A stretch of 64,000 bases of DNA from Nguyenibacter vanlangensis (GTDB lineage Bacteria; Pseudomonadota; Alphaproteobacteria; Acetobacterales; Acetobacteraceae). Below, in pieces: positions 8,374 through 17,093 of the stretch. The notes under the pieces are model-generated. The model was not told where the DNA came from, did no database searches, and worked only from the letters and a program-made list of their open reading frames with translations. Position 1 is the stretch's first letter, and every line of letters starts with the position of its first letter. The stretch spans positions 4,047,501-4,111,500 of the forward strand of contig NZ_CP152276.1 in the NCBI RefSeq assembly GCF_038719015.1. The letters run 5' to 3'. The position numbers were made by a program, and so were the translations under genes.

Positions 8374-9036
8374 ATGAACGATTCCGGCCGAGGCGCCGAT
8401 ATGCCCCCCGGTTTTTCGGATGATTTTCGCGACGCGCTGGATCGGCTGTTCGTCTGGCGGCGCGACGTGCGGCATTTCCGGACCGATCCGGTGGACCCGG
8501 CGGTGCTGGACCGGCTGCTGGCGACCGCCTGCCTGGCGCCCTCGGTCGGGCTGAGCGAGCCGTGGCGCTTCGTGCGGGTCGAGGCGCCGGCGCGCCGGGC
8601 GGCGGTCCGGGCGGATTTCGCCCGCTGCAACGCGGACGCGCTGGCCGCCCGGACGGGGGCGGAGGCCGCGCGCTATGCGGCGCTGAAGCTCGCGGGCCTG
8701 GATCGCGCGCCCCATCATGTCGCGGTATTCTGCGACGCTGATCCTGCCCAGGGGCGCGGGCTGGGGCGCCGGACCATGCCCCAGACCACGACCTGGTCGG
8801 CGGTGATGGCCATCCATACATTCTGGCTGGCCGCCACCGCCGCGGGGCTGGGGGTGGGCTGGGTGTCGATCCTGGACCCCGCCCGCGTCGCCGCCATCCT
8901 GGAGGCCGAGCCGGGCTGGAATTTCCTGGCCTATCTGTGCGTCGGCCATCCTGAAACGCCGGCGGATTCCCCCGAGCTGGAACGCCAGGGGTGGGAGCGG
9001 CGCAACCCCGCCCGCCGGGCCTGGATCATGCGCTGA
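8374..9036 (+). CDS. bluB: 5,6-dimethylbenzimidazole synthase BluB
   Basis: 220-residue flavoenzyme of the nitroreductase fold that breaks down reduced FMN with oxygen to make dimethylbenzimidazole, the lower ligand of vitamin B12. Hallmarks are WRRDVRHFRTDPVD, ATACLAPSVGLSEPWRFVRV, a middle region with PQTTTWSAVMAIHTFWLAA, and the C-terminal GLGVGWVSILDP and LCVGHPETP. In-frame GTGs at 8353 and 8371 are alternative starts, since the ATG at 8374 has no clear ribosome binding site. Its last 11 bases overlap the end of the convergent cobC gene. The cobalamin uptake genes that follow support a B12 role. Confidence 0.95.
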   Translation: MNDSGRGADMPPGFSDDFRDALDRLFVWRRDVRHFRTDPVDPAVLDRLLATACLAPSVGLSEPWRFVRVEAPARRAAVRADFARCNADALAARTGAEAARYAALKLAGLDRAPHHVAVFCDADPAQGRGLGRRTMPQTTTWSAVMAIHTFWLAATAAGLGVGWVSILDPARVAAILEAEPGWNFLAYLCVGHPETPADSPELERQGWERRNPARRAWIMR

Positions 9037-9658
9037 GGCGCCGGCCGCCATGTTCGGTCCCCGGCCCGTATTCCGCCGGGACGACGGAAAACAGCCGCGC
9101 GGCGCCCTGCGGCGGCGGCGGGTCCAGCAGGCGGGGCGTGCGTCCCGCGGCCAGTCCGTCGAGCAGGCGCAGCGGCCCGCCATGCGTCATGACGCCGGCC
9201 GGCCGGCCCGCCTGCAGCATGTCCGTCCAGAACGCGCCGACGCGCCGGCGCAGCGCATGGCCGCTCTCGCCGCCGGGCGGGGCGAAACCTTCGGGGTCGG
9301 CGGCCCAGGCATCCAGCGCGGCCCGGTCGATCCGCGCCCAGGCCAAGCCCTCCCACGCGCCGAAATCCAGTTCCGCCAGGCGGGGATCGACATGCAGCGC
9401 CAGCCCGGCCCGTTCGGCGACGCGCCGGGCCGGCAGGTGGCAGCGCGCGGCCGGCGCGGTGTACAGCACGCGCAGGCCCGCCCCGCGCGCCAGCACCGCC
9501 AGCCCGTCGGCGCGGGCCTCCCATCCCGGGCGGGGCGGCAGGTCCAGCCGCCCGTAGCAGGTACCGGGCGCGACCTGCACCGGCGGGTGACGCACCAGCA
9601 GGAAGGGCAGCGCCGGGTGCATGCCGGCTGCCGGGTCGTCGGGGGGATGTGGGGTCAT
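9026..9658 (-). CDS. cobC: histidine phosphatase family protein, probable alpha-ribazole phosphatase CobC
   Basis: 210-residue member of the phosphoglycerate mutase-like histidine phosphatases. The catalytic Arg-His is in FLLVRHPPVQ (R23, H24), followed by CYGRLDLPP, LAELDFGAWEGLAW, a GGES loop and the second catalytic His in VMTHGGPLRLL. CYGR-D after RH is typical of CobC enzymes, which dephosphorylate alpha-ribazole phosphate in the last steps of B12 nucleotide-loop assembly. The start at 9658 has GAGGTGA upstream; a shorter start at 9622 is possible. The gene is convergent with bluB and divergent from the riboswitch-controlled btu operon, fitting a B12 role, although other histidine phosphatases look similar. 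Confidence 0.82.
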   Translation of the reverse strand: MTPHPPDDPAAGMHPALPFLLVRHPPVQVAPGTCYGRLDLPPRPGWEARADGLAVLARGAGLRVLYTAPAARCHLPARRVAERAGLALHVDPRLAELDFGAWEGLAWARIDRAALDAWAADPEGFAPPGGESGHALRRRVGAFWTDMLQAGRPAGVMTHGGPLRLLDGLAAGRTPRLLDPPPPQGAARLFSVVPAEYGPGTEHGGRRLSA

Positions 9659-9865
9659 CGGCGCTTTCTTCACCTCGCGTCTGCGCAGGACGCCGTCGGC
9701 CGCGATCGTGCCAGCCGGCCCGGTGGCCGTCAAAGCGGATTTCGGCGGCCATCCGGCCTGGGCGGCGGCGGCGCGCCATTTTCCTGACAGGCGGATTTCT
9801 TGACAGGCGGGGCGCAGCTTCTATGAAGGGCGCGATGGTTCCGTCGCGCGCGGATGAAAAGGCGT

Positions 9866-10046
9866 GCGAGGATTAAAAGGGAACGCAGTGCGGGCCGGCC
9901 GGTCCAATCCTGCGGCTGCCCCCGCAACTGTAAGCGGCATGTTCACGCATCGCCGGGCGTTCGGGCCCGGGGCCACTGGGGTTCTCGTCTCCGGGAAGGC
10001 CATGCGGAACGTCTTGCCGCAAGCCAGGAGACCTGCCGTCAGCACT
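9866..10046 (+). ncRNA. cobalamin riboswitch (adenosylcobalamin-type aptamer)
   Basis: The leader of btuB carries the cobalamin aptamer landmarks in order: TTAAAAGGGAA near 9873, TGCGG...CCCCGCAACTGTAAGCGG at 9911-9938, GCCACTGG at 9972-9979, and the B12 box AAGCCAGGAGACCTGCC at 10021-10037. It binds cobalamin and lowers expression of the downstream importer when the vitamin is abundant. The downstream edge is approximate. The aptamer ends about 120 bases before the btuB ATG. Confidence 0.95.
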
Positions 10047-10061
10047 GATTGCGACCGGGAA

Positions 10062-10085
10062 CCGTCGGGCGGGGTGATCCGACGG
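10062..10085 (+). other. 7-bp hairpin in the btuB leader, possible expression platform
   Basis: CCGTCGG at 10062-10068 pairs perfectly with CCGACGG at 10079-10085, leaving a 10-base loop. It lies just 3' of the B12 box. No U-run follows, so a simple intrinsic terminator is unlikely; it could be part of the switching region or a chance stem. Confidence 0.35.
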
Positions 10086-10167
10086 GCGAGCTGGGGATCC
10101 GTTCCGGGGGAAGGGCGGGCCCGTCTCGTCTCGTGGCAATCGCGCATGGTCACGAGAACGAAACTTG

Positions 10168-12258
10168 ATGCACGATTTTCGACAGGTCCTGTCCCGCTCG
10201 ACCTTCTTTGCCTCGGCCCTGTCCGCCGGGATGTTCGCCGGCTGGAACGGCGCGCTGGCGCAGGCGCCCGATGCGGCGGAAGAGAAGGCCGCGGCGCGGC
10301 CCGGCGCGCCGGTTGCGGCCCCGACTTCGGCCCCGATTTCGGCATCGGCCCCGGCATCGGCTCCGGCCCATGTCGCCATGGGCGCGCAGCATGTCCGGGT
10401 GGCGCTGGGCGGGGACCAGTTGCCGGAATCCGTCACCGTCAGCGCCGCCCGCCGCCCCGTTCGCATCGATGAGATCGGCACCAGCGTCAGCGTCATTACC
10501 GAAGCGGACATCGCGCTGCGCCAGCGTCGCACCCTGCCCGACCTGCTGCTGCAGGAGCCGGGGCTGAACCTGGTCCAGACCGGCGGGCCGGGGGGCACGA
10601 CCTCGATCTTCATGCGCGGCACCAATGCCAACGAAGTGAAGGTGCGGCTGGACGGCATGGACATCAACGATCCCAGCAATCCGAACGGCGCGTTCGATGC
10701 CGCGCAGTTCCTGACCGACGGGATCGGCCGGGTGGAGATCCTGCGTGGTCCGCAAAGCGGCCTGTACGGCGCGGATGCGATGGGCGGGGTCATCGACATC
10801 ACCTCGATCGCGGGCGAGGGGCCGATGAAGGCCACGCTGCGCGTCGAGGGCGGCAGTTTCGGCACCACCGGCGAGGCGCTGGGACTGCGCGGCAGTCGGC
10901 AGCGGTTCCATTATTCGGTCTATCTGACCCACAGCCACGTCTCCAGCGTGCCGGTGACGCCGCCGCGGCTGATTCCGCCGGGGCTGAACGTGCCGGGCAA
11001 CGGCAACGACAATCGCTCGGCCAATATCCGCCTGGGCTATGACGTGACCGACAATTTCGACCTGGGGCTGACGGCGCACCTGACGCAGGCGACGTACCGC
11101 TATGTCGACAGCGACTACAACACCTATCCCCCCGAGCCGACCCAGGGCCGCAGCACCCAGAACCTGAACGAGGCCGTGGTGCGCGGCACGGCGCATCTGC
11201 GCTCGTTCGGCGGGCGGTTCGATCAGATTCTCGGCGTGGGCTACACGGCCTATCGCAGCCGCGATCTGACGGTGGACGAACCGGTGGGGCCGGACGACGG
11301 CAATCCCAGCTTCTATCGCGGCGAACGGGTGAAGATCGACTGGCACGGCACCGCCGACCTGGGCCGCGCGGGCAGTCTGCTGGTGGGGGCCGAACATATC
11401 CACGAGGCCATCCTGAACAGCCCGATCTCGGCGCATACCGATACCAATGCCGGGTACGGCCAGTATCAGGGCCAGTGGCGCAAGATCCTGTACGGCGCGG
11501 CGAACATCCGATACGATTCCAATTCGCGCTACGGCAATTACGTGACGTGGCGCGCGGCGCCCGCCATCCATGTGCCCGGCACCGGCACGGTCATCAAGGC
11601 CAGCGCCGGGTCGGGCTATCACGGTCCGTCGCTGAGCCAGTTGTTCGTCAGCTATCCGGCCTATTTCTTTTTGGCCAATCCGAACCTGAAGGCCGAGCGC
11701 CTGCTGGGCTATGATGCCGGCATCGAACAGCGCCTGCTGCGCGGGCGGCTGACGATGGGCGCGACCTGGTATCAGAGCAAGGTCGACAACCTGATCACCA
11801 CCGGGCTGTCCGGCTATGACTATACCTATGTCAATGTCGCGCGGGCCCGTCTGCATGGGGTGGAATCCTTCATCGGCTGGAAGGCGCTGGACACGCTGGA
11901 CCTGATGCTGAACTATACCTGGACGGTCGCGAAAAATGCCGATACGGGCCAGGAATTGCAGCGCCGGCCGGAACACAAGATCAGCTTCAGCCCCGTCTGG
12001 CGCGCCACGCGCGACCTGACGGTCTCGGGCAGCCTGGTGTTCCTGAGCCATTGGCGCGACGTCGATCGCTACGGCATGCAAAGCGATGTCCGCGCCCCCG
12101 GCTACGTCACTATCGACATCGCCGCGCGCTATCGCGTCAACCGCCACCTGTCGGTGTTCGCGCGGGCCGACAATCTGCTGAACCGGCAATATGAAAATCC
12201 GATCGGCTATCTCCAGCCCGGCCGGGCCGGCTATGGCGGCGTGACGCTGGCCTACTGA
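10168..12258 (+). CDS. btuB: TonB-dependent vitamin B12 receptor BtuB
   Basis: 696-residue outer-membrane receptor. Signal peptide at residues 1-32 (core STFFASALSAGMFAGWNGAL, cleavage after LAQA), then an Ala/Pro/Ser-rich spacer, a TonB-box-like PESVTVSA, a plug domain (TSVSVITEADIALRQRRTLP, LLLQEPGLNLVQTGGPGG, IFMRGTNANEVKVRLDGMDI, VEILRGPQSGLYGADAMGG) and a beta-barrel ending in SVFARADNLLNRQYENPIGY and a terminal Tyr. The LLLQEPGLNLVQTGG plug and the NLLNRQYE ending are typical of BtuB-type receptors. The cobalamin riboswitch upstream and the btuFCD genes downstream make vitamin B12 the expected substrate. A TTG one codon earlier is ignored in favour of the ATG. The spacer at 10321-10368 is built of degenerate short repeats. 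Confidence 0.95.
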   Translation: MHDFRQVLSRSTFFASALSAGMFAGWNGALAQAPDAAEEKAAARPGAPVAAPTSAPISASAPASAPAHVAMGAQHVRVALGGDQLPESVTVSAARRPVRIDEIGTSVSVITEADIALRQRRTLPDLLLQEPGLNLVQTGGPGGTTSIFMRGTNANEVKVRLDGMDINDPSNPNGAFDAAQFLTDGIGRVEILRGPQSGLYGADAMGGVIDITSIAGEGPMKATLRVEGGSFGTTGEALGLRGSRQRFHYSVYLTHSHVSSVPVTPPRLIPPGLNVPGNGNDNRSANIRLGYDVTDNFDLGLTAHLTQATYRYVDSDYNTYPPEPTQGRSTQNLNEAVVRGTAHLRSFGGRFDQILGVGYTAYRSRDLTVDEPVGPDDGNPSFYRGERVKIDWHGTADLGRAGSLLVGAEHIHEAILNSPISAHTDTNAGYGQYQGQWRKILYGAANIRYDSNSRYGNYVTWRAAPAIHVPGTGTVIKASAGSGYHGPSLSQLFVSYPAYFFLANPNLKAERLLGYDAGIEQRLLRGRLTMGATWYQSKVDNLITTGLSGYDYTYVNVARARLHGVESFIGWKALDTLDLMLNYTWTVAKNADTGQELQRRPEHKISFSPVWRATRDLTVSGSLVFLSHWRDVDRYGMQSDVRAPGYVTIDIAARYRVNRHLSVFARADNLLNRQYENPIGYLQPGRAGYGGVTLAY

Positions 12259-12259
12259 C

Positions 12260-13195
12260 ATGCGCCTGCCCGCCCGCGCCCTGCTTGCCTCTGTAATGGC
12301 CGCCCTGCTGCTGGCGATTCCGGCCATGGCGCGCGCGGGGGCGGCGGCGCGGCACCGGATCGTCTCGCTGAACCTGTGCACCGACCAGATGCTGCTGCTG
12401 CTGGTCCCGCCGCAGGACATCGCCGGCCTGTCGCCGCTGGCGCGCGATTGCGCCTATTCGATGTTGTGCGATGCGGCGCGGGCGGTGCCGACGATCCGCC
12501 CGACGGCCGAGGCCGTGGTGGCGGCCCGGCCCGACCTGGTGGTCGGCGGAAACTATACGGCGATGACCGCCCTGCTGGCGGCGCGCCAGGCCGGCTTGAC
12601 GGTGGTGCAGTTCGCGCCGGCCGAGCGGCTGGCGGACATACCGGGCCAGTTCCGCGCGCTGGCCGAGGCGGCCGGCGTGCCCGAACGGGGCGCCGCCCTG
12701 GCCGGCGCGTTCGAACGGCGCCTGGCCGCCCGGCCGATCGCCCGGCCGGCCGCGCCCGGGGGCGGCGACCCGGTCGCCGCGCTCTATGCCGCCAACGGCT
12801 TCGTGACGGGTACGGGGACATTGGCCGACGATATGCTGGCCCATGCGGGGTTCCGCAACTTCGCCGCCACCATGGGGCATCGTCATGCGGCCTATCTGCC
12901 GATCGAGGATCTGATTGCCCGGCCGCCCGACCTGCTGGTGCTGATCCGTTCGGAGACCGGCACCTCGCTGGCGCAGGACCTGTTGGACCATCCGGCGCTG
13001 CGCGCGGCCTTTCCCGGCGCGCATCGCCTGTCGCTGCCCGGCCGGCTGTGGCTGTGCGGGCTGCCGCAGACGCTGGATACGCTGGACCGGCTGGCGCAGG
13101 CCCGCCAGGCCCTGGAGCATTTCGCCCTGGAGCATGTCGCCGGGGAACGTCCCGCCCCGGAATATTCCGATCCGGCGCAGGAGGCCGGCCGATGA
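12260..13195 (+). CDS. btuF: periplasmic cobalamin-binding protein BtuF-like
   Basis: 311-residue substrate-binding protein of the vitamin B12/siderophore ABC importer class. It has a signal peptide (ARALLASVMAALLLAIPAMA), then RIVSLNLCTDQMLLLLVPPQ, a typical first strand of this fold, and RPDLVVGGNYTAMTALLAARQ. It picks up cobalamin delivered through BtuB and hands it to the permease. The start codon follows the btuB stop by one base and the end overlaps the permease start by 4 bases, so all four btu genes look co-translated. Assignment as cobalamin- rather than siderophore-specific rests on the riboswitch. Confidence 0.88.
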   Translation: MRLPARALLASVMAALLLAIPAMARAGAAARHRIVSLNLCTDQMLLLLVPPQDIAGLSPLARDCAYSMLCDAARAVPTIRPTAEAVVAARPDLVVGGNYTAMTALLAARQAGLTVVQFAPAERLADIPGQFRALAEAAGVPERGAALAGAFERRLAARPIARPAAPGGGDPVAALYAANGFVTGTGTLADDMLAHAGFRNFAATMGHRHAAYLPIEDLIARPPDLLVLIRSETGTSLAQDLLDHPALRAAFPGAHRLSLPGRLWLCGLPQTLDTLDRLAQARQALEHFALEHVAGERPAPEYSDPAQEAGR

Positions 13196-14196
13196 TCGAT
13201 CGCCGCGACCTGCCCTTGCTGGGCGCCTTGGCCGGCGCCGTCCTGGCGTTGCTGCTGCTGTCGCTGGCCTGGGGGGATAGCCGCATCGCCTTCCTGCCGG
13301 CGCTGCGCGACCTGCTGGCGGGGCGGCACAGCGCCGGCGCGGTGATCCTGGGCGAGCTGCGCCTGCCGCGGGCCCTGCTGGCGGCGTCGGTCGGCGCCAC
13401 GCTGGGCCTGTCCGGCGCGGTGCTGCAGGGCTATCTGCGCAATCCGCTGGCCGATCCGGGCATATTGGGGGTATCGGGCGGCGCGGCCCTGGGGTCGGTC
13501 CTGGTCTTCTATACCGGGCTGACGGCGGTGTCGGTGCTGATGCTGCCGCTGGGCGGGCTGGCCGGGGCGCTGCTGGCGGTGCTGCTGCTGATGGGCCTGG
13601 TGGGGCAGGGCGGGGCGCTGGTCCTGCTGCTGGCCGGGGCCGCGCTGAGCAGCTTCGCCGCCGCGCTGACGGCGCTGGCGCTGAACCTGATGCCCAGCCC
13701 CTATGCGTCGTTCGAGATCATGCGCTGGGTCATGGGGTCGCTGACCGACCGGACCTTCACCCATGTATGGGTCAGCCTGCCCGGGATCATCGCCGGCTGG
13801 ATCCTGATGATGACGACCGCGCGGGCGCTGGATGCGCTGGCGCTGGGCGACGAGGTGGCGGAAAGCCTGGGCTTTCGCCTGCGCGGCGCGCGCGGGGTGC
13901 AGGCGCGGGTGATCCTGGGCGCGGCGCTGGCGGTCGGGTCGTCGGTCGCGGTCAGCGGGGCGATCGGCTTCGTCGGGCTGATCATCCCGCATCTGCTGCG
14001 GCCGCTGACCGGGCACCAGCCCGCGCGGCTGCTGCTGCCGGCCGCGCTGGGCGGGGCGTTGCTGCTGCTGGTCTCGGACGCGGCGGTGCGGCTGCTGTCG
14101 GGCGGCACGGAATTGCAGATCGGCGTGGTCACCGCGCTGATGGGCGCGCCGGTCTTCTTCCACCGGGTGGTCGCCATGCGCCGGGGCGTGTCATGA
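13192..14196 (+). CDS. btuC: cobalamin ABC transporter permease (FecCD/BtuC family)
   Basis: 334-residue inner-membrane permease with about ten helices. Family hallmarks are RLPRALLAASVGATLGLSGA and LQGYLRNPLADPGILGVSGG near residues 59-103, and the C-terminal SGAIGFVGLIIPHLLRPLTG that contacts the ATPase. It forms the channel for cobalamin with BtuD and BtuF. GCAGGAGG lies about 7 bases before the ATG, and the start overlaps the btuF stop (ATGA-type). It overlaps the ATPase start by 4 bases at its end. Confidence 0.93.
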   Translation: MIDRRDLPLLGALAGAVLALLLLSLAWGDSRIAFLPALRDLLAGRHSAGAVILGELRLPRALLAASVGATLGLSGAVLQGYLRNPLADPGILGVSGGAALGSVLVFYTGLTAVSVLMLPLGGLAGALLAVLLLMGLVGQGGALVLLLAGAALSSFAAALTALALNLMPSPYASFEIMRWVMGSLTDRTFTHVWVSLPGIIAGWILMMTTARALDALALGDEVAESLGFRLRGARGVQARVILGAALAVGSSVAVSGAIGFVGLIIPHLLRPLTGHQPARLLLPAALGGALLLLVSDAAVRLLSGGTELQIGVVTALMGAPVFFHRVVAMRRGVS

Positions 14197-14996
14197 ACGG
14201 CCTGCCCAGGGATGGCCTGCCCAAGGATGGTTTGCCCAGGGATGGCTTATATGTGCGCGGCGCCACCCTGTCCCTGGCGGGGCGGACGATCCTGGACGAT
14301 GCGGCGGCGCGGCTGGCGCCGGGCGAGGTGCTGGGGCTGATCGGCCCGAACGGCGCGGGCAAGAGCACCTTGCTGCGCGTCATGGCCGGCATGCAGCGGC
14401 CGGATGCGGGCGGCGCCGTGCTGGATGGGCGCGACCTGGCGGCGGCGGCGGCCGGATGGCGGGCCCGGCACCTGTCCTTCCTGCCGCAGGAGGACGTGCC
14501 GCCGCCGCCGATGCGGGTCGAGGACCTGGTCGCGCTGGGCCGCCTGCCGCACCGGGCCCATCCGGAACGGGCCCGCGACCGGGAGGCGATCACCCGCGCG
14601 CTGCGCGAGACGGACCTGCTGGACCTGCGCGCGCGGCCCGGCAGCATGCTGTCGGGGGGCGAGCGGGCGCGGATGCGCCTGGCGCGCGCCCTGGCGGTCG
14701 AAGCCGCCTATCTGCTGGCCGACGAGCCGGTCGCGGCCCTGGACCCGGCGCACGCGCTGAACGTCATGGCGTCGTTCCGGCGGCTGGCGGCGGGGGGGAC
14801 GGGGGTGGCGGTGGTGCTGCACGACCTGGCGCTGGCGGCGCGCTTCTGCGACCGGGTGATGCTGATGCAGGCCGGGCGCGTCGTGGCGGACGGCCTGCCG
14901 CAGGACGTCCTGACCGACATGGCCATGCAGGCGGTCTATGGTGTCGCGGTCCGGCGCATCGGCCAGGCGGTCATCCCCTGGTCGCTGACGGAGTGA
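14193..14996 (+). CDS. btuD: cobalamin ABC transporter ATP-binding protein
   Basis: 267-residue ATPase. Walker A GPNGAGKST at residues 51-59, Q-loop FLPQE near 97-100, signature LSGGE at 153-157, Walker B YLLADEP at 173-179 and switch His210 (VVLHDLALAARF). It powers cobalamin import with the permease encoded just upstream (ATGA overlap). The first 20 residues are odd: a 15-bp tandem repeat (three copies, 14199-14243) encodes three GLP(R/K)D units ahead of the real domain, so a GTG or later start without the repeat cannot be excluded. End of the riboswitch-controlled operon. Confidence 0.93.
   Translation: MNGLPRDGLPKDGLPRDGLYVRGATLSLAGRTILDDAAARLAPGEVLGLIGPNGAGKSTLLRVMAGMQRPDAGGAVLDGRDLAAAAAGWRARHLSFLPQEDVPPPPMRVEDLVALGRLPHRAHPERARDREAITRALRETDLLDLRARPGSMLSGGERARMRLARALAVEAAYLLADEPVAALDPAHALNVMASFRRLAAGGTGVAVVLHDLALAARFCDRVMLMQAGRVVADGLPQDVLTDMAMQAVYGVAVRRIGQAVIPWSLTE
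14199..14243 (+). repeat. 15-bp tandem repeat x3 in the btuD 5' end
   Basis: Three copies of a GGCCTGCCCAGGGAT-like unit (14199-14213, 14214-14228, 14229-14243) differing at three positions in total. In frame; encodes the peptide unit GLPRD. Confidence 0.9.
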
Positions 14997-15112
14997 GGGC
15001 GCGCAACACGGGGCGGCTCGCGCCCTGCCGCCGATTTCATGAAAGATACACAAAAGTAATGGACGGTTCCGGGTAGAAGAAGCCCGTCTTTCATCTGGGT
15101 GTGCTGTCCGCG

Positions 15113-15943
15113 ATGAACGTGATTCTGAACGACCGGCTTGCGTCGGCCAGTTACCGGACCGTCTTCCTTTCCGACGTACACCTGGGCACGCGCGATTGCC
15201 GCGCGGATCTTCTGTCGGAATTCCTGGGCGGCATGACGTGCGAACGTCTCTATCTGGTCGGCGACATCATCGACGGATGGAAGCTGAAACGCTCCTGGTT
15301 CTGGAACAGCCATCACGATGACGTGGTGAACCAGATCCTGCGCATGGGCCGCAAGGGGACCGAGATCGTCTATATCCCCGGCAATCACGACGAGATCCTG
15401 CGCCGCTGGCTGCCGCATCAATTGGAGGTCGCGGGCATCCGCCTGTGCGAAACGGCCGAGCACGTGACCGCGGCGGGCAGGAAATTCCTGGTCCTGCACG
15501 GCGACGAGTTCGACAGCGTCGTGCGCTATGCCCCGTTCCTGGCGATGCTGGGCGACCGGGCCTATACGGCGGCGCTGATCGTCAATCGCTGGTTCAACCT
15601 AGTGCGCCGCCGGCTGGGCCTGCCCTATCGCTCGCTGTCGAAATGGCTGAAGCGGCAGGTCAAGGGCGCGGTCATGGCCATCGACCGGTTCGAGACCGCG
15701 GTGGCGGACGAGGCAAGGCGCCGCGGGATGGACGGCGTGATCTGCGGCCATATCCACCACGCCATCATCAAGGACCTGGACGGCGTGCTGTACATGAATG
15801 ACGGCGACTGGGTCGAAAGCTGCACCGCGCTGGTCGAGCATCATGACGGCAGCATGGAATTGCTGGACATGACCGATGTGCGCCGCCGCCTGCCGGCGAA
15901 CGCATCGCGCCTGGCGTCGCTGCTGTTTCCGGCCGGCGTCTGA
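15113..15943 (+). CDS. LpxH-like metallophosphoesterase (UDP-2,3-diacylglucosamine diphosphatase family)
   Basis: 276 residues with all calcineurin-type metal motifs: LSDVHLG (D21, H23), VGDIIDGW (D51), PGNHDE (N91, H92), VLHGDEFD (H129) and CGHIHHA (H213, H215). LpxH hydrolyses UDP-2,3-diacylglucosamine to lipid X in lipid A synthesis; this longer alphaproteobacterial branch keeps the motifs but its substrate is less certain. It is immediately followed, without spacing, by a GT4 glycosyltransferase gene, a common pairing. A GTG at 15101 is an alternative start; the ATG at 15113 was preferred because homologous starts lie close to YRTVFLSDVHLG. Confidence 0.85.
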   Translation: MNVILNDRLASASYRTVFLSDVHLGTRDCRADLLSEFLGGMTCERLYLVGDIIDGWKLKRSWFWNSHHDDVVNQILRMGRKGTEIVYIPGNHDEILRRWLPHQLEVAGIRLCETAEHVTAAGRKFLVLHGDEFDSVVRYAPFLAMLGDRAYTAALIVNRWFNLVRRRLGLPYRSLSKWLKRQVKGAVMAIDRFETAVADEARRRGMDGVICGHIHHAIIKDLDGVLYMNDGDWVESCTALVEHHDGSMELLDMTDVRRRLPANASRLASLLFPAGV

Positions 15944-17068
15944 ATGACGCCGTCTGCCGTGGTTCTGGATCGTGCCGGGCCCGTATCGGTGGATTGTGTG
16001 TCGGCGGATCATGTATCGGCGGACCATGCCTTGCGCCTGCTTGTGATCACCGATGCCTGGTATCCCCAGGTCAACGGCGTGGTGCGCACCGTGTCGCGCC
16101 TGGCGGACGAATTGCGCGCGATGGGGGTGACCGTGTCGGTCATCGGTCCGCACCTGTTCCGGACCATCCCCTGTCCGACCTATCCGGAAATCCGGCTGAG
16201 CGTGCTGCCCTATCGCCGGTTGCGCCGGCTGATCGGGGCGTTTGGTCCCGACGCGATCCATATCGTGACCGAGGGGCCGCTGGGGCTGGCCGCGCGGCGC
16301 TGGGCGATCCGCAACGGGCGATGCTTCACCTCGTCGTTCCATACGCGGTTCCCCGAATATATCCGGGCGCGGAGCGGGCTGCCGACCCGCGTGCCCTATG
16401 GGTTCCTGCGCTGGTTCCACGGCGCCGCGGCGCTGACCCTGGTGCCGACGCCCAGCATGCTGGGCGAGTTGAGCGATCGCGGCTTCCGCCATCTGGAATG
16501 CTGGACGCGGGGTGTGGATACCGACCGGTTCAGCCCCGACTCGGCCGGCCATGACTGGCAGGCGCTGTACGGCGTTCCGGGGCCGTACATGCTCTATGTC
16601 GGCCGGGTGGCGATCGAGAAGAACCTGACCGCGTTCCTCGATCTGGACCTGCCCGGCACCAAGATCGTGGTCGGTGACGGGCCCGACCGCGCGGACCTCG
16701 CCGCGCGCTATCCCGGCGTCGTCTTTACCGGCTACAAGGAAGGCGCCGACCTGGCGGCGTCCTATGCCGCCAGCGACGTGTTCGTGTTTCCCAGCCTGAC
16801 CGACACGTTCGGGCTGGTGATCCTGGAGGCCCTGTCCTGCGGCCTGCCGGTCGCGGCATTCGACGTGACCGGACCGCGCGACATCCTGCCGCGGGGTGTG
16901 TCCCCGCTCGGCGCGATCGGGCCGGATTTGCGGGCCGGCATCCTGGCCGCCCTGAACGGCGACCGCGCGGCCTGCCGGGCCCATGCCGCGCGCTTCAGTT
17001 GGAATGCCTGCGCGCGGATGTTCCTGGATGCCGTCGTCCGGGCGCAGGGGGTGAGTGTGCCGCGTTGA
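15944..17068 (+). CDS. glycosyltransferase family 4 (GDP-mannose-type alpha-mannosyltransferase-like)
   Basis: 374-residue GT-B fold enzyme. N-terminal LLVITDAWYPQVNGVVRTVS and the C-terminal nucleotide-sugar site YVGRVAIEKNLTAFLDL, VVGDGPDRADLAARYP, FTGYKEGADLAASYAASDVF and FPSLTDTFGLVILEALSCGL show a complete GT4 enzyme of the kind that adds mannose or glucose to lipids. The start ATG directly follows the stop of the phosphoesterase gene, so the two are one operon, suggesting work on a shared envelope lipid. Residues 14-28 come from a 15-bp triple repeat (15983-16027) and are probably a non-conserved extension; the true conserved protein begins about residue 30. Confidence 0.88.
   Translation: MTPSAVVLDRAGPVSVDCVSADHVSADHALRLLVITDAWYPQVNGVVRTVSRLADELRAMGVTVSVIGPHLFRTIPCPTYPEIRLSVLPYRRLRRLIGAFGPDAIHIVTEGPLGLAARRWAIRNGRCFTSSFHTRFPEYIRARSGLPTRVPYGFLRWFHGAAALTLVPTPSMLGELSDRGFRHLECWTRGVDTDRFSPDSAGHDWQALYGVPGPYMLYVGRVAIEKNLTAFLDLDLPGTKIVVGDGPDRADLAARYPGVVFTGYKEGADLAASYAASDVFVFPSLTDTFGLVILEALSCGLPVAAFDVTGPRDILPRGVSPLGAIGPDLRAGILAALNGDRAACRAHAARFSWNACARMFLDAVVRAQGVSVPR
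15983..16027 (+). repeat. 15-bp tandem repeat x3 near the 5' end of the GT4 gene
   Basis: Units GTATCGGTGGATTGT, GTGTCGGCGGATCAT and GTATCGGCGGACCAT at 15983, 15998 and 16013. In frame. Confidence 0.85.
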
Positions 17069-17093
17069 GGGGCGTCATTCAGCGGCGCCGGCT

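Noticed and set aside
9730..9927. Small frame between cobC and the riboswitch
   Set aside because: Overlaps the riboswitch aptamer and has no conserved features.
10150..12420. Long minus-strand frame opposite btuB
   Set aside because: Shadow of btuB caused by high GC; composition is not protein-like.
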